Positions 1-5,280 of a stretch of 5,342 nt of DNA are shown piece after piece. The DNA lies in the NCBI GenBank assembly GCA_947244675.1, contig CAMXLV010000111.1, forward strand, positions 1 through 5,342. The letters are read 5' to 3'. Within the stretch, counting starts at the first letter, position 1. The number at the start of each line of letters is the position of its first letter. A model generated the notes under the pieces. That model did no database searches. It was not told the origin of the DNA and saw only the letters and a program-made list of their open reading frames with translations. Position numbers and translations under genes: made by a program. This DNA comes from an uncultured Clostridium sp. (lineage in GTDB: Bacteria; Bacillota_A; Clostridia; TANB77; CAG-508).

Positions 1-855
1 GATTAGAATACATATAAATATTCCCAGTATCATCAAATACTTCTTCCAACTTATTTTTTCTTTTAATATTAATCTTGATGCTAGTATTGTTATAATAATA
101 GAGCTTGTGCTAATTACAGACACAATTGAAACATTTCCATCTAATAACGCAAACCTATTAAATATTGAAGATGAAACATCTAATAACGATTGTAATACAA
201 AATATCTTTTGTTATTTATTTTCATAATATCTATGTAATTCCAATTTTTCGTTATTAAGCAATATGCAAATATTCCTATTATAATTATTATTGCATAATT
301 GAACATTACATATAATGGATTTTGATACTCTGTAATATATATCTTATTTATGAAGTCCGAAATTCCATAAAATAATACAACTCCCCATGAATACATTATA
401 GCTTTTTGGTTTGCTTTTTTATTTATTTTTTCTTCATCACTTTTCTTATCTCTTGCTATCATTATAGATAATGTAACTAATATTCCGGAAATTATTAATT
501 GTAATATTGTAAATTTCTCTTTTAAAATCAAAATGCCTAACAAAAATGTTACAATTACTTGTGTTCTTTGTATTGATGATGTTATAGCCACCTTTCCATA
601 TTTGATAGCTGAAATCGAACAATAAAATCCTATTGATTGTATTATAATTCCAGGTGACATTTTAATCATATCTATAACATTTAATCTATCAATAATTTGT
701 GGATTGGCAATTAAACTAATTAAAATCATAGTACAATGATAAATTAACATTCCCATTATTGCTATTCTTTTAGGCTCATTATTTGAACACTTTTTTATAG
801 CAATCGCAACAAATCCCCAAATTACTGTTGATAACAAGCAGTAATATAACCACAT
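1..855 (-). CDS. EamA/DMT-family membrane transporter (3' end off the window)
   Basis: I read this frame by hand: it is open from an ATG at 855 down to base 1, giving 285 codons without a stop. The product is almost entirely hydrophobic segments split by short polar loops, about ten membrane spans, and starts MWLYYCLLSTVIWGF. It shows two similar halves: the first ends with LLGILILKEKF and the second with ASRLILKEKISWKKYL followed by one last hydrophobic helix. That duplicated plan, with the LKEK-type loop before spans 5 and 10, is typical of EamA (drug/metabolite transporter) proteins. Family members are usually about 290-300 residues, so only a few residues should be missing. The substrate cannot be told from sequence. 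An AGGAG at 865-869, 9 bases before the ATG, overlaps the stop codon of the acetyltransferase gene upstream, so the two genes are almost certainly co-transcribed. Confidence 0.85.
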   Translation of the reverse strand, partial: MWLYYCLLSTVIWGFVAIAIKKCSNNEPKRIAIMGMLIYHCTMILISLIANPQIIDRLNVIDMIKMSPGIIIQSIGFYCSISAIKYGKVAITSSIQRTQVIVTFLLGILILKEKFTILQLIISGILVTLSIMIARDKKSDEEKINKKANQKAIMYSWGVVLFYGISDFINKIYITEYQNPLYVMFNYAIIIIIGIFAYCLITKNWNYIDIMKINNKRYFVLQSLLDVSSSIFNRFALLDGNVSIVSVISTSSIIITILASRLILKEKISWKKYLMILGIFICILI

Positions 856-867
856 ATATTATTTCTC

Positions 868-1308
868 CTAATTTTCATATATATTATCATTTATTTTTAA
901 TACCATTCTTGTCCAATGCGTTTTAAATCCTAATCTTTCGTATAAATCTTTTGCAATATTATATCCTGATACTTCTAATGACATATCTTTATCTTGTTCT
1001 TTTGCTATTTCAATTAATTTACTTAATGCTATTGTTCCTATTCCTTGACCTCTATATTTTTCATCTATAAAAAATCGATATAAATATATTTCTTTTTTAT
1101 AATTTTTTATTCCTATAAAACCAACCATTTCATTCTTAAACATAATTTTATAATATTCTTCGTTTTCTTCAAAAGTCAATTCTTCTGGTTTTATAATTCT
1201 TAATTGATATATTGGATCAACGGTATTATGATGTTTCCATTCTTCTATAATCCATTCTCTAAAATAATCATTATTTTCTTTTTCTAATTTTATATCTAAA
1301 TTTTCCAT
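868..1308 (-). CDS. GNAT-family N-acetyltransferase
   Basis: The predicted 146-residue protein has the GNAT acetyl-CoA site: strand YLYRFFIDEKYRG runs into the pyrophosphate loop R86-G-Q-G-I-G91 and its following helix (motif A). Motif B is NIAKDLYERLGFK at about 117-129, where the tyrosine is the usual general-acid position. It should move an acetyl group from acetyl-CoA to an amine; the acceptor is unknown. The frame also has ATGs at 1335 and 1356, which would add 9 or 16 residues. I prefer 1308 because the longer starts lack a ribosome binding site and lie in or next to a promoter-like sequence, and because family similarity begins later. An AAAGGA lies about 17 bases upstream of 1308, which is longer than ideal, so the start is uncertain. 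The stop is 12 bases before the transporter ATG, indicating an operon. Confidence 0.85.
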   Translation of the reverse strand: MENLDIKLEKENNDYFREWIIEEWKHHNTVDPIYQLRIIKPEELTFEENEEYYKIMFKNEMVGFIGIKNYKKEIYLYRFFIDEKYRGQGIGTIALSKLIEIAKEQDKDMSLEVSGYNIAKDLYERLGFKTHWTRMVLKINDNIYEN

Positions 1309-1348
1309 TATATTTATACACTGTTTCCTTTCCATATTTTTATATATT

Positions 1349-1375
1349 ATTATCATAAAATTAATTCTTTTTCAA
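1349..1375 (-). promoter_or_regulatory. Candidate SigA-type promoter for the GNAT-transporter operon
   Basis: On the minus strand TTGAAA (1375-1370) is followed after 15 bases by GATAAT (1354-1349), with further AT-rich -10-like matches overlapping it. The spacing is short, so this is a weak call. If it is real, the transcript begins inside the 5' part of the longest acetyltransferase reading frame, which favours the ATG at 1308. Confidence 0.35.
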
Positions 1376-1416
1376 GAAATTTAGCATTTTTTAGAAAAAA
1401 GGGAAATAAAAGGGAA

Positions 1417-1445
1417 TTGATTTTATAAATTTCACCTCATATAAT
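1417..1445 (+). promoter_or_regulatory. SigA-type promoter reading toward the small ORF and recombinase
   Basis: TTGATT at 1417-1422 and a perfect TATAAT at 1440-1445 are separated by 17 bases. Transcription would start near 1452, at the 5' foot of the palindrome that follows. It diverges from the acetyltransferase operon. Confidence 0.6.
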
Positions 1446-1448
1446 GTT

Positions 1449-1506
1449 AGCATAGAAAAATATAAATTTGCTCAAGACAAGTTTGTCTTGGGTATTTTTT
1501 TATGCT
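1449..1506 (+). repeat. 58-base imperfect palindrome with terminator-like core in the leader
   Basis: The outer arms 1449-1462 and 1493-1506 pair over 14 positions with a single G-T pair. After an 8-base bulge on the left (1463-1470), the inner arms from 1471 and to 1492 (CTCAAGACAA against TTGTCTTGGG) form about a 9-bp stem with a 4-base loop. The inner hairpin followed by TATTTTTTTA looks like an intrinsic terminator, but the T tract is also the partner of an upstream A tract. It sits between a strong promoter and the first ORF, so it could attenuate transcription, cap and protect the transcript 5' end, or be a DNA site for a recombinase or regulator. The structure is seen directly; the role is inferred. 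Confidence 0.6.
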
Positions 1507-1536
1507 TTTCTCATAAATTTTAAAGAGGCGATTTAT

Positions 1537-1680
1537 ATGTTATTAGAAGAATATACTATTGAAAATACTAAAGTGAAATTTTATGATGATTATATGGTAG
1601 AAAATATAACTGCTCAAAAAGAATATATAGATAACGTTATTATTAATTTAATAAGAAAAATAAATCCTTCTTTGTTGTAA
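1537..1680 (+). CDS. Small acidic protein of unknown function, 47 aa
   Basis: I do not recognise this protein. The ATG at 1537 is preceded by AGAGG (1524-1528) at 8-base spacing, a good ribosome binding site. The frame could be extended upstream to a TTG at 1468, but that would start inside the hairpin with no ribosome binding site, so I reject the longer form. The product begins MLLEEYTIEN and ends in the hydrophobic stretch NVIINLIRKI; there is no signal peptide, cysteine or obvious DNA-binding motif. It lies 64 bases upstream of the recombinase gene on the same strand and is probably transcribed with it from the 1417-1445 promoter. By position it could be a regulator or a recombination directionality factor, which are often very small proteins, but nothing in its sequence shows this. 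Confidence 0.6.
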   Translation: MLLEEYTIENTKVKFYDDYMVENITAQKEYIDNVIINLIRKINPSLL

Positions 1681-1703
1681 TTTGTTACAATTACAGATAT
1701 AAT
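1675..1703 (+). promoter_or_regulatory. Candidate SigA-type promoter of the recombinase gene
   Basis: TTGTAA (1675-1680) and TATAAT (1698-1703) are 17 bases apart. The -35 box overlaps the stop codon of the 47-residue ORF. Transcription would begin near 1710, about 35 bases before the recombinase start. Excision recombinases of sporulation elements are classically read by SigE; I see a partial SigE -10-like GTTACAAT at 1684-1691 but no convincing partner -35, so I favour the SigA reading. Confidence 0.45.
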
Positions 1704-1731
1704 TAATTACAAGTTAAAGACAAATTACAAG
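1675..1731 (+). repeat. Cluster of AATTACA repeats upstream of the recombinase
   Basis: AATTACA occurs in direct orientation at 1689-1695, 1705-1711 and 1723-1729 (start spacing 16 and 18 bases). A further inverted copy, TTGTAATT, is at 1675-1682, and it forms an inverted repeat (TTGTAA, 4-base gap, TTACAA) over 1675-1690. The copies straddle the presumed promoter and end just before the ribosome binding site, as expected for operator or recombinase-binding sites. In DNA this AT-rich short repeats can also arise by chance. Confidence 0.4.
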
Positions 1732-1744
1732 GAAAGGAGGAAAT

Positions 1745-3289
1745 GTGCAAAATGGCACATATGCAATTTATTTAAGAAAATCAAGAGAAGATATAGAATC
1801 TGAAAAATATGGCGAAGGTGAAACTTTAGCAAGACATGAAAAGATTTTAACTACTTTAGCCCAAAAGCGAAATTTGCATATTTCAAAAATCTATCGAGAA
1901 GTTGTAAGTGGCGAAACAATTAGTGAAAGAAAAGAAATGCAAAAACTTCTTAAAGATGTTGAAAACGAAAAATGGGCTGGGGTTTTAGTTGTTGAAGTTG
2001 AAAGACTTGCTCGTGGTGACACTGCTGACCAAGGAAGAGTTTCTAAAGCTTTTAAATATTCTCATACAAAAATTATTACACCTGTAAAAACTTATGACCC
2101 AGATAATGAATTTGATGAAGAATATTTTGAGTTTGGGCTATTTATGTCTAGAAGAGAATATAAAACAATCAATAGACGTTTGCAAAGAGGGCGTGAAATT
2201 TCTGTTTCTGAAGGTAAGTTTGTAGGTAATATTGCTCCTTTTGGATATGATAGAGTAAAACTACAAGATTCAAAAGGTTATACTTTATCAATTAATCAAA
2301 ATGAAGCACCTATTGTGAAAGAAATTTTTAGATTATATACTTTTGAAAATAACAATATAAATTCAGTCGTAAAACAGTTAAACAATATGAATTTAAAACC
2401 TAGAATTGCTAATGAATGGACTATTTCGTCTGTTAAAGATATTCTTTCTAACCCTACCTATATTGGTAAGATTGTTTGGAATAAAAGGAAACAGAAAAAG
2501 AAAACGAAAAATGGACATATTATCATTAGCAGACCTCGTAATCAAGACTATTTAATTTATGATGGGTTACATGAACCTATTATTGATAATAAAACTTGGG
2601 AATTAGTTCAAGAGAAAAGAAAACAAAATACTCCAAAAGTGAAACATAGCCATCAAGTTCAAAATCCATTAGTTGGATTAGTATTTTGCGAAAAATGTGG
2701 CAAGCCAATGCAAAGGAGACCATATAACAAAGCTGATAAACCCGCAACTCTTATGTGTTCTAATTCAAAATGTAATAATATAAGTTCTAAACTTTATATT
2801 GTAGAAAATAAAATTATCGAAGCATTGAAAATTTGGCTTGAAAACTATAAAGTAGACTATAAAATTAAAGATGATTCAAATACTGAAAATAATAAATTAA
2901 TTGAAAAATTTATTGTAAATACTAAAAAAGAATTAGAAAAAGAAAATACTAAACTTGATAAAATTTACGACTTCTTAGAAAATGCTATTTATAGTAAAGA
3001 TGAATTTATCAATCGTTCAAAAGCTATTAAAGAAAATATTCAAAGTTTAGAAACTAATTCTCTATTACAAAAAAATACAGAAATACAAAATCAAAAAGAA
3101 ACAATGATACCAAAATTAGAAAATGTTATAGATTTATATGATAAGTTAGAAACTGCTGAAGATAAGAACATTTTACTAAAAAGTCTTATTGTTAAAATTA
3201 CTTATTTAAAAACAGAAAAAGCTATAAAAAAAGAAGCTGACCCAACTAACTTTGAATTACATATATATCCTAAAATACCAAAAAGCTAA
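1745..3289 (+). CDS. Large serine recombinase (site-specific integrase/excisionase)
   Basis: The 514-residue protein has the full large serine recombinase plan. Residues about 5-150 are the resolvase catalytic domain, with nucleophile Ser13 in YLRKSRED and the conserved arginines of ERLAR (R87, R90). About 158-300 is the recombinase DNA-binding domain, opening FVGNIAPFGYDR. A zinc ribbon follows with C315-x2-C318 and C338-x4-C343. About 385-475 is a lysine- and glutamate-rich predicted coiled coil, the segment that controls integration versus excision. The length is close to SpoIVCA, which excises skin in Bacillus subtilis. It should make staggered double-strand breaks at two att sites through a Ser13-DNA link, rotate and rejoin. 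The start is GTG: AAAGGAGG (1733-1740) is only 4 bases upstream, but no other start keeps the catalytic domain. It lies inside the presumed element boundary and converges on the truncated cotJC. No key residue is missing and the gene looks intact. Confidence 0.95.
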   Translation: MQNGTYAIYLRKSREDIESEKYGEGETLARHEKILTTLAQKRNLHISKIYREVVSGETISERKEMQKLLKDVENEKWAGVLVVEVERLARGDTADQGRVSKAFKYSHTKIITPVKTYDPDNEFDEEYFEFGLFMSRREYKTINRRLQRGREISVSEGKFVGNIAPFGYDRVKLQDSKGYTLSINQNEAPIVKEIFRLYTFENNNINSVVKQLNNMNLKPRIANEWTISSVKDILSNPTYIGKIVWNKRKQKKKTKNGHIIISRPRNQDYLIYDGLHEPIIDNKTWELVQEKRKQNTPKVKHSHQVQNPLVGLVFCEKCGKPMQRRPYNKADKPATLMCSNSKCNNISSKLYIVENKIIEALKIWLENYKVDYKIKDDSNTENNKLIEKFIVNTKKELEKENTKLDKIYDFLENAIYSKDEFINRSKAIKENIQSLETNSLLQKNTEIQNQKETMIPKLENVIDLYDKLETAEDKNILLKSLIVKITYLKTEKAIKKEADPTNFELHIYPKIPKS

Positions 3290-3330
3290 TTATTAAATTT
3301 TCCCGATATATATTAATTATATTTATTATT

Positions 3331-3339
3331 TGATATAAT
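3331..3339 (+). promoter_or_regulatory. Extended -10 promoter of the unknown gene
   Basis: TGATATAAT is a perfect TGn extended -10 element, with no convincing -35 upstream, which this promoter class tolerates. The start would be near 3346, just before the AAGGAG at 3353-3358, so the downstream gene may be expressed independently of the recombinase. Confidence 0.45.
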
Positions 3340-3367
3340 ATAAAAAATTTAAAAGGAGATAACATAT

Positions 3368-4057
3368 ATGCTAGAGAAAATAGAATATATATTTCAAAAA
3401 AACAATAAAAATGTAGAATTTTTTAATCTGCTTATTAATTTATTTAAAGATGTAAAATATGTAACTAATATTAACAATGAAGAAATACATATAATAACCT
3501 CAAACTTAAAACCTGAAACTATTTTTAAATTAGATAATATTACTTCTAATATCCAATTAAATATAGGAGATAAGAAATATTTAAATTTATTATCTAGGCA
3601 AAATAAATATAACAAAGAATTGAGCGATATAAAAAAATTGCATATTAATGATGTTTCTCACAAATTATCAGGGCATATTAAAAGAATTGATCATACGGGA
3701 ATAAATTTGCCAACTATTTTATTTGATGAGTTGGAATACAAAAACTTATTGGATTACTTCTCCTCTAATGGTAATGTGTATAGTTATCCTACAGGAGAAC
3801 CTTGGCCATTTTTACTACCAGTAACAGAATATGAACATGAAAATGAAATAACAGATTTTAAAATTTTACGAGAGCCAAGATTCGAATTTGTTTATGATAA
3901 GTACACTGATATTGCAGGCATACAAATTGATATAGAAACAGATTTATCAAAAAATGAAATTGAAAACTTATTTCCTAAAGACCAAGGGGTATATTATGAT
4001 GGTTGTACTTTCAAAGCAATTTATTTAGATTATAGTGAAAATCTAGATATAAGATAA
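3368..4057 (+). CDS. Unknown conserved-looking protein, cut by an in-frame stop (229 aa)
   Basis: The start is clear: AAGGAG (3353-3358) is 9 bases before the ATG. The first about 90 residues are lysine- and asparagine-rich and mixed helical. From about 100 on the protein looks like a folded domain, with KRIDHTGINLPTILFDE, then SYPTGEPWPFLLP, then REPRFEFVYDKYTDIAGIQID. There is no signal peptide or membrane span, so it is probably cytoplasmic. I cannot assign a function; the HTGINLP strand vaguely recalls VOC/glyoxalase-like folds but I do not rely on that. The frame ends at TAA 4055-4057, yet translation past this single stop gives a further 24 codons of protein-like sequence to a second TAA at 4130. 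The gene is therefore probably a 254-codon frame carrying one nonsense codon. It lies between the recombinase and the element edge. Confidence 0.75.
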   Translation: MLEKIEYIFQKNNKNVEFFNLLINLFKDVKYVTNINNEEIHIITSNLKPETIFKLDNITSNIQLNIGDKKYLNLLSRQNKYNKELSDIKKLHINDVSHKLSGHIKRIDHTGINLPTILFDELEYKNLLDYFSSNGNVYSYPTGEPWPFLLPVTEYEHENEITDFKILREPRFEFVYDKYTDIAGIQIDIETDLSKNEIENLFPKDQGVYYDGCTFKAIYLDYSENLDIR

Positions 4058-4132
4058 GATGTTAGATATAAATCAACTTATGGTAACTGGGAAAGTGGTG
4101 AATGGCTCGTATGTGAAGGCAAAAGGATATAA
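4058..4132 (+). pseudogene. In-frame C-terminal tail beyond the premature TAA of the 3368 gene
   Basis: Read in the same frame, these bases encode DVRYKSTYG followed by NWESGEWLVCEGKRI and a TAA. Tryptophan- and glycine-rich sequence ending at a natural stop is not what random AT-rich DNA gives, so this is most likely the original end of the protein. A codon such as TAT, TTT or TTC changed to TAA at 4055 would explain it. From memory, proteins of this type end with a similar W-x-x-G-x-W tail, but I could not check this. Confidence 0.65.
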
Positions 4133-4163
4133 ATTAATCTATAATTAAAATTATTATTTTACA

Positions 4164-4203
4164 GTCAATAGCTAATTTGTAATCACTGTCTTTAGCTATT
4201 GAC
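4164..4203. repeat. Perfect 12-bp inverted repeat beside the element junction
   Basis: GTCAATAGCTAA (4164-4175) and TTAGCTATTGAC (4192-4203) are exact complements around a 16-base gap. No T tract follows on either strand, and the loop is long for an intrinsic terminator. It begins 4 bases past the stop codon of the truncated cotJC, so the inner arm lies where the element half of a large serine recombinase attachment site would be. It may be a binding site for the recombinase or an accessory factor, or a weak terminator for the converging genes. Confidence 0.6.
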
Positions 4204-4222
4204 AACATCATGGTACCCATTC
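4203..4222. other. Presumed element-chromosome junction (attachment site) within cotJC
   Basis: Minus-strand coding similarity to CotJC is continuous through GTEE (ending at base 4220) and stops within the next two codons; three codons later there is a TGA (4208-4210). The crossover must lie in or near this interval. A GGTACC palindrome at 4212-4217 with ATGG and CCAT-like flanks falls in the middle. The crossover dinucleotide cannot be fixed from one junction. Confidence 0.55.
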
Positions 4223-4414
4223 TTCTGTTCCTATATCATTTAAAATTGCCTTTGATTTTTGGTCTGGCATACCAAATCTTTGAGAAAGATATCGTAACGA
4301 TGCTGCAAGTTCTCCATCTGGACCACCATATTGTGATATAATTACTTTAGCAAGTTTTGGATCTGGACATTTAATATTAATTGGATATTGTAATGTCTTA
4401 TTATAAGTCCACAT
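4208..4414 (-). CDS. cotJC: Spore coat protein CotJC, N-terminal fragment split by an insertion
   Basis: CotJC is a manganese-catalase-like protein made in the mother cell and placed in the spore coat with CotJA and CotJB. The 68 residues here match its start: MWTYNKTLQYP, then SQYGGPDGELAASLRYLSQR, then NDIGTEE. By comparison with manganese catalases, E35 in GPDGE and E65 in GTEE are metal ligands. The normal family sequence continues EExAHLE, giving the ExxH ligand pair, but here it reads EEWVP and stops, so the histidine and about 120 further residues (Bacillus subtilis CotJC is about 190) are lost. The fragment cannot form the dimanganese site. The ATG overlaps the cotJB stop (TAATG) and AAAGGGGG lies 8 bases upstream within cotJB, so an upstream ATG at 4441 is rejected. 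The rest of the gene is expected at the far end of the element, outside the window. Confidence 0.9.
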   Translation of the reverse strand: MWTYNKTLQYPINIKCPDPKLAKVIISQYGGPDGELAASLRYLSQRFGMPDQKSKAILNDIGTEEWVP

Positions 4415-4764
4415 TAATAATTCCCCCTTTCCCATGGCCATGGTTCTTCAAGCCATCTCCATTTATTACAAGGATATTGAATCGTAAGAGGTCCATACAC
4501 TTTTTGGTACTTATCTTTCAATTCTTTCACTTGTTTGCAATATTTTCTATGCAAACAAAGAGCTTTCTCATCCTCTGGATGGGTATCCAAATACAATGCT
4601 AATTCTGTAATTGCAAAATCATAGCATCTAATTTGTTCTATCATTTCTCTTCTTGCTTCACAATCAACAGTTCTTTCTACTTCACATTCACATGTATTTG
4701 CTACTTCTATCTTATTACATCCACACGCTCCACAACTACAATTTCTATTTTCTTCTAATGACAT
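4414..4764 (-). CDS. cotJB: Spore coat protein CotJB
   Basis: The 116-residue product carries the CotJB core from about 40 on: IRCYDFAITELALYLDTHPED, then YGPLTIQYPCNKWRWLEEPWPW, which matches the family's ELxLYLDTHPED and YGPL...PWPW signatures. CotJB is a small structural protein of the coat that depends on the other CotJ proteins. The first 36 residues are a cysteine-rich extension absent from the Bacillus protein, with C9, C11, C14, C16, C25, C27 and C35; four more cysteines lie in the core. I chose the ATG at 4764 because AAGGGG (4773-4778) is 8 bases upstream; the GTG at 4773 lies in that ribosome binding site. The start overlaps the end of cotJA by 10 bases and the stop overlaps the cotJC ATG, so the three genes are translationally coupled. 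Confidence 0.93.
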   Translation of the reverse strand: MSLEENRNCSCGACGCNKIEVANTCECEVERTVDCEARREMIEQIRCYDFAITELALYLDTHPEDEKALCLHRKYCKQVKELKDKYQKVYGPLTIQYPCNKWRWLEEPWPWERGNY

Positions 4765-5111
4765 TGATTGCACCCCTTCCCTATTTTATTTGTTTCTTTA
4801 ATATAATTAATTTCATCCATAGATTGACCTGGTACATAAGGACTAACCAATTCTGGAAATATAGTTCCCATTTTTAATCCAACACATGGTTTAAATGTTT
4901 TATCCATATATTGAATTGGTACATAGCTTTGTGCAAGCATAGGATTTTCTGGAAATATGTTATATTCTTCATCAAATCCGCAATCACAACTGTTTGCATA
5001 TTCTTCATAAGAAACCACGTCTTTACATTGTTTTTCTATTAATTCATTTTGTAAATCACATGAATTATTTTGATAACTATTGTTCATACAAAAGCATTTT
5101 CTTCTAAACAT
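4755..5111 (-). CDS. cotJA: Spore coat associated protein CotJA
   Basis: The 118-residue protein contains the CotJA core at about 55-117: PMLAQSYVPIQYMDKTF, then GLKMGTIFPELVSPYVPGQS. In Bacillus subtilis CotJA is needed for assembly of CotJC into the inner coat. The first about 50 residues form a polar extension rich in cysteine (C6, C8, C18, C29, C42, C44), and C76, C114 and C117 follow, so nine in all. The start is firm: AAAGGAGG (5119-5126) is 7 bases before the ATG. It is the first gene of the operon and overlaps cotJB by 10 bases. There is no signal peptide or membrane segment, as expected for a protein deposited from the mother-cell cytoplasm. Confidence 0.92.
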   Translation of the reverse strand: MFRRKCFCMNNSYQNNSCDLQNELIEKQCKDVVSYEEYANSCDCGFDEEYNIFPENPMLAQSYVPIQYMDKTFKPCVGLKMGTIFPELVSPYVPGQSMDEINYIKETNKIGKGCNQCH

Positions 5112-5132
5112 TTTTCTTCCTCCTTTACTTCC

Positions 5133-5162
5133 ATAATATGACTTTTATCTTGAAAATGATAC
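5133..5162 (-). promoter_or_regulatory. Candidate SigE promoter of the cotJ operon
   Basis: On the minus strand GTATCAT (5162-5156) and CATATTAT (5140-5133) are 15 bases apart. The second box matches the SigE -10 consensus CATACAAT at 6 of 8 positions; the -35 match is only fair. The start would fall about 5126, giving a very short leader. SigE control of cotJ is established in Bacillus subtilis, and a terminator directly upstream means the operon needs its own promoter here. Confidence 0.4.
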
Positions 5163-5166
5163 AAAA

Positions 5167-5198
5167 AAATCCAAACTTTATCCCAAAAGTTTGGATTT
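5167..5198 (-). terminator. Intrinsic terminator upstream of cotJA, usable in both directions
   Basis: Arms 5167-5179 and 5186-5198 (core ATCCAAACTTT against AAAGTTTGGAT) pair over 13 bp with a 6-base loop. On the minus strand the stem runs into seven T residues; on the plus strand it is followed by a looser T-rich stretch. It most likely ends the transcript of the gene to the right of the window and insulates cotJ. Confidence 0.8.
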
Positions 5199-5280
5199 CT
5201 TACTTTTTTGTTCTCCCTTAATAATCAACCTTTTTTATATTGTTGCTTATTAAGCTATTTTGTACTTTACTTTTTAATAA

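Noticed and set aside
1444..1455. Three-codon leader ORF (ATG TTA GCA TAG)
   Set aside because: Its ATG overlaps the -10 box and so lies upstream of the presumed transcript start; there is no ribosome binding site.
1468..1536. Upstream extension of the 47-residue ORF to a TTG, giving 70 residues
   Set aside because: The TTG lies at the hairpin with no ribosome binding site, while the ATG at 1537 has AGAGG at good spacing.
1743..1775. ATG at 1743 as the recombinase start
   Set aside because: That frame stops after a few codons; only the overlapping GTG at 1745 leads into the catalytic domain.
3394..3615. Minus-strand frame of 73 codons
   Set aside because: It lies wholly opposite the well-supported 3368 gene, has no ribosome binding site, and its hydrophobic look follows from reading AT-rich coding DNA backwards.
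4164..4203. Inverted repeat as a CRISPR or riboswitch
   Set aside because: There is only one pair of arms, with no repeat-spacer periodicity and no recognisable aptamer.
4415..4441. Longer cotJC start at the upstream ATG (4441)
   Set aside because: The family begins MWxYxK at 4414, and the extension would include the cotJC ribosome binding site.
4381..4602. Plus-strand frame of 73 codons
   Set aside because: It is antisense to cotJB and the start of cotJC, which are firmly identified.
4653..4877. Plus-strand frame of 74 codons rich in H, L and Y
   Set aside because: It is antisense to the cotJB-cotJA overlap region; the composition is the complement of those genes.
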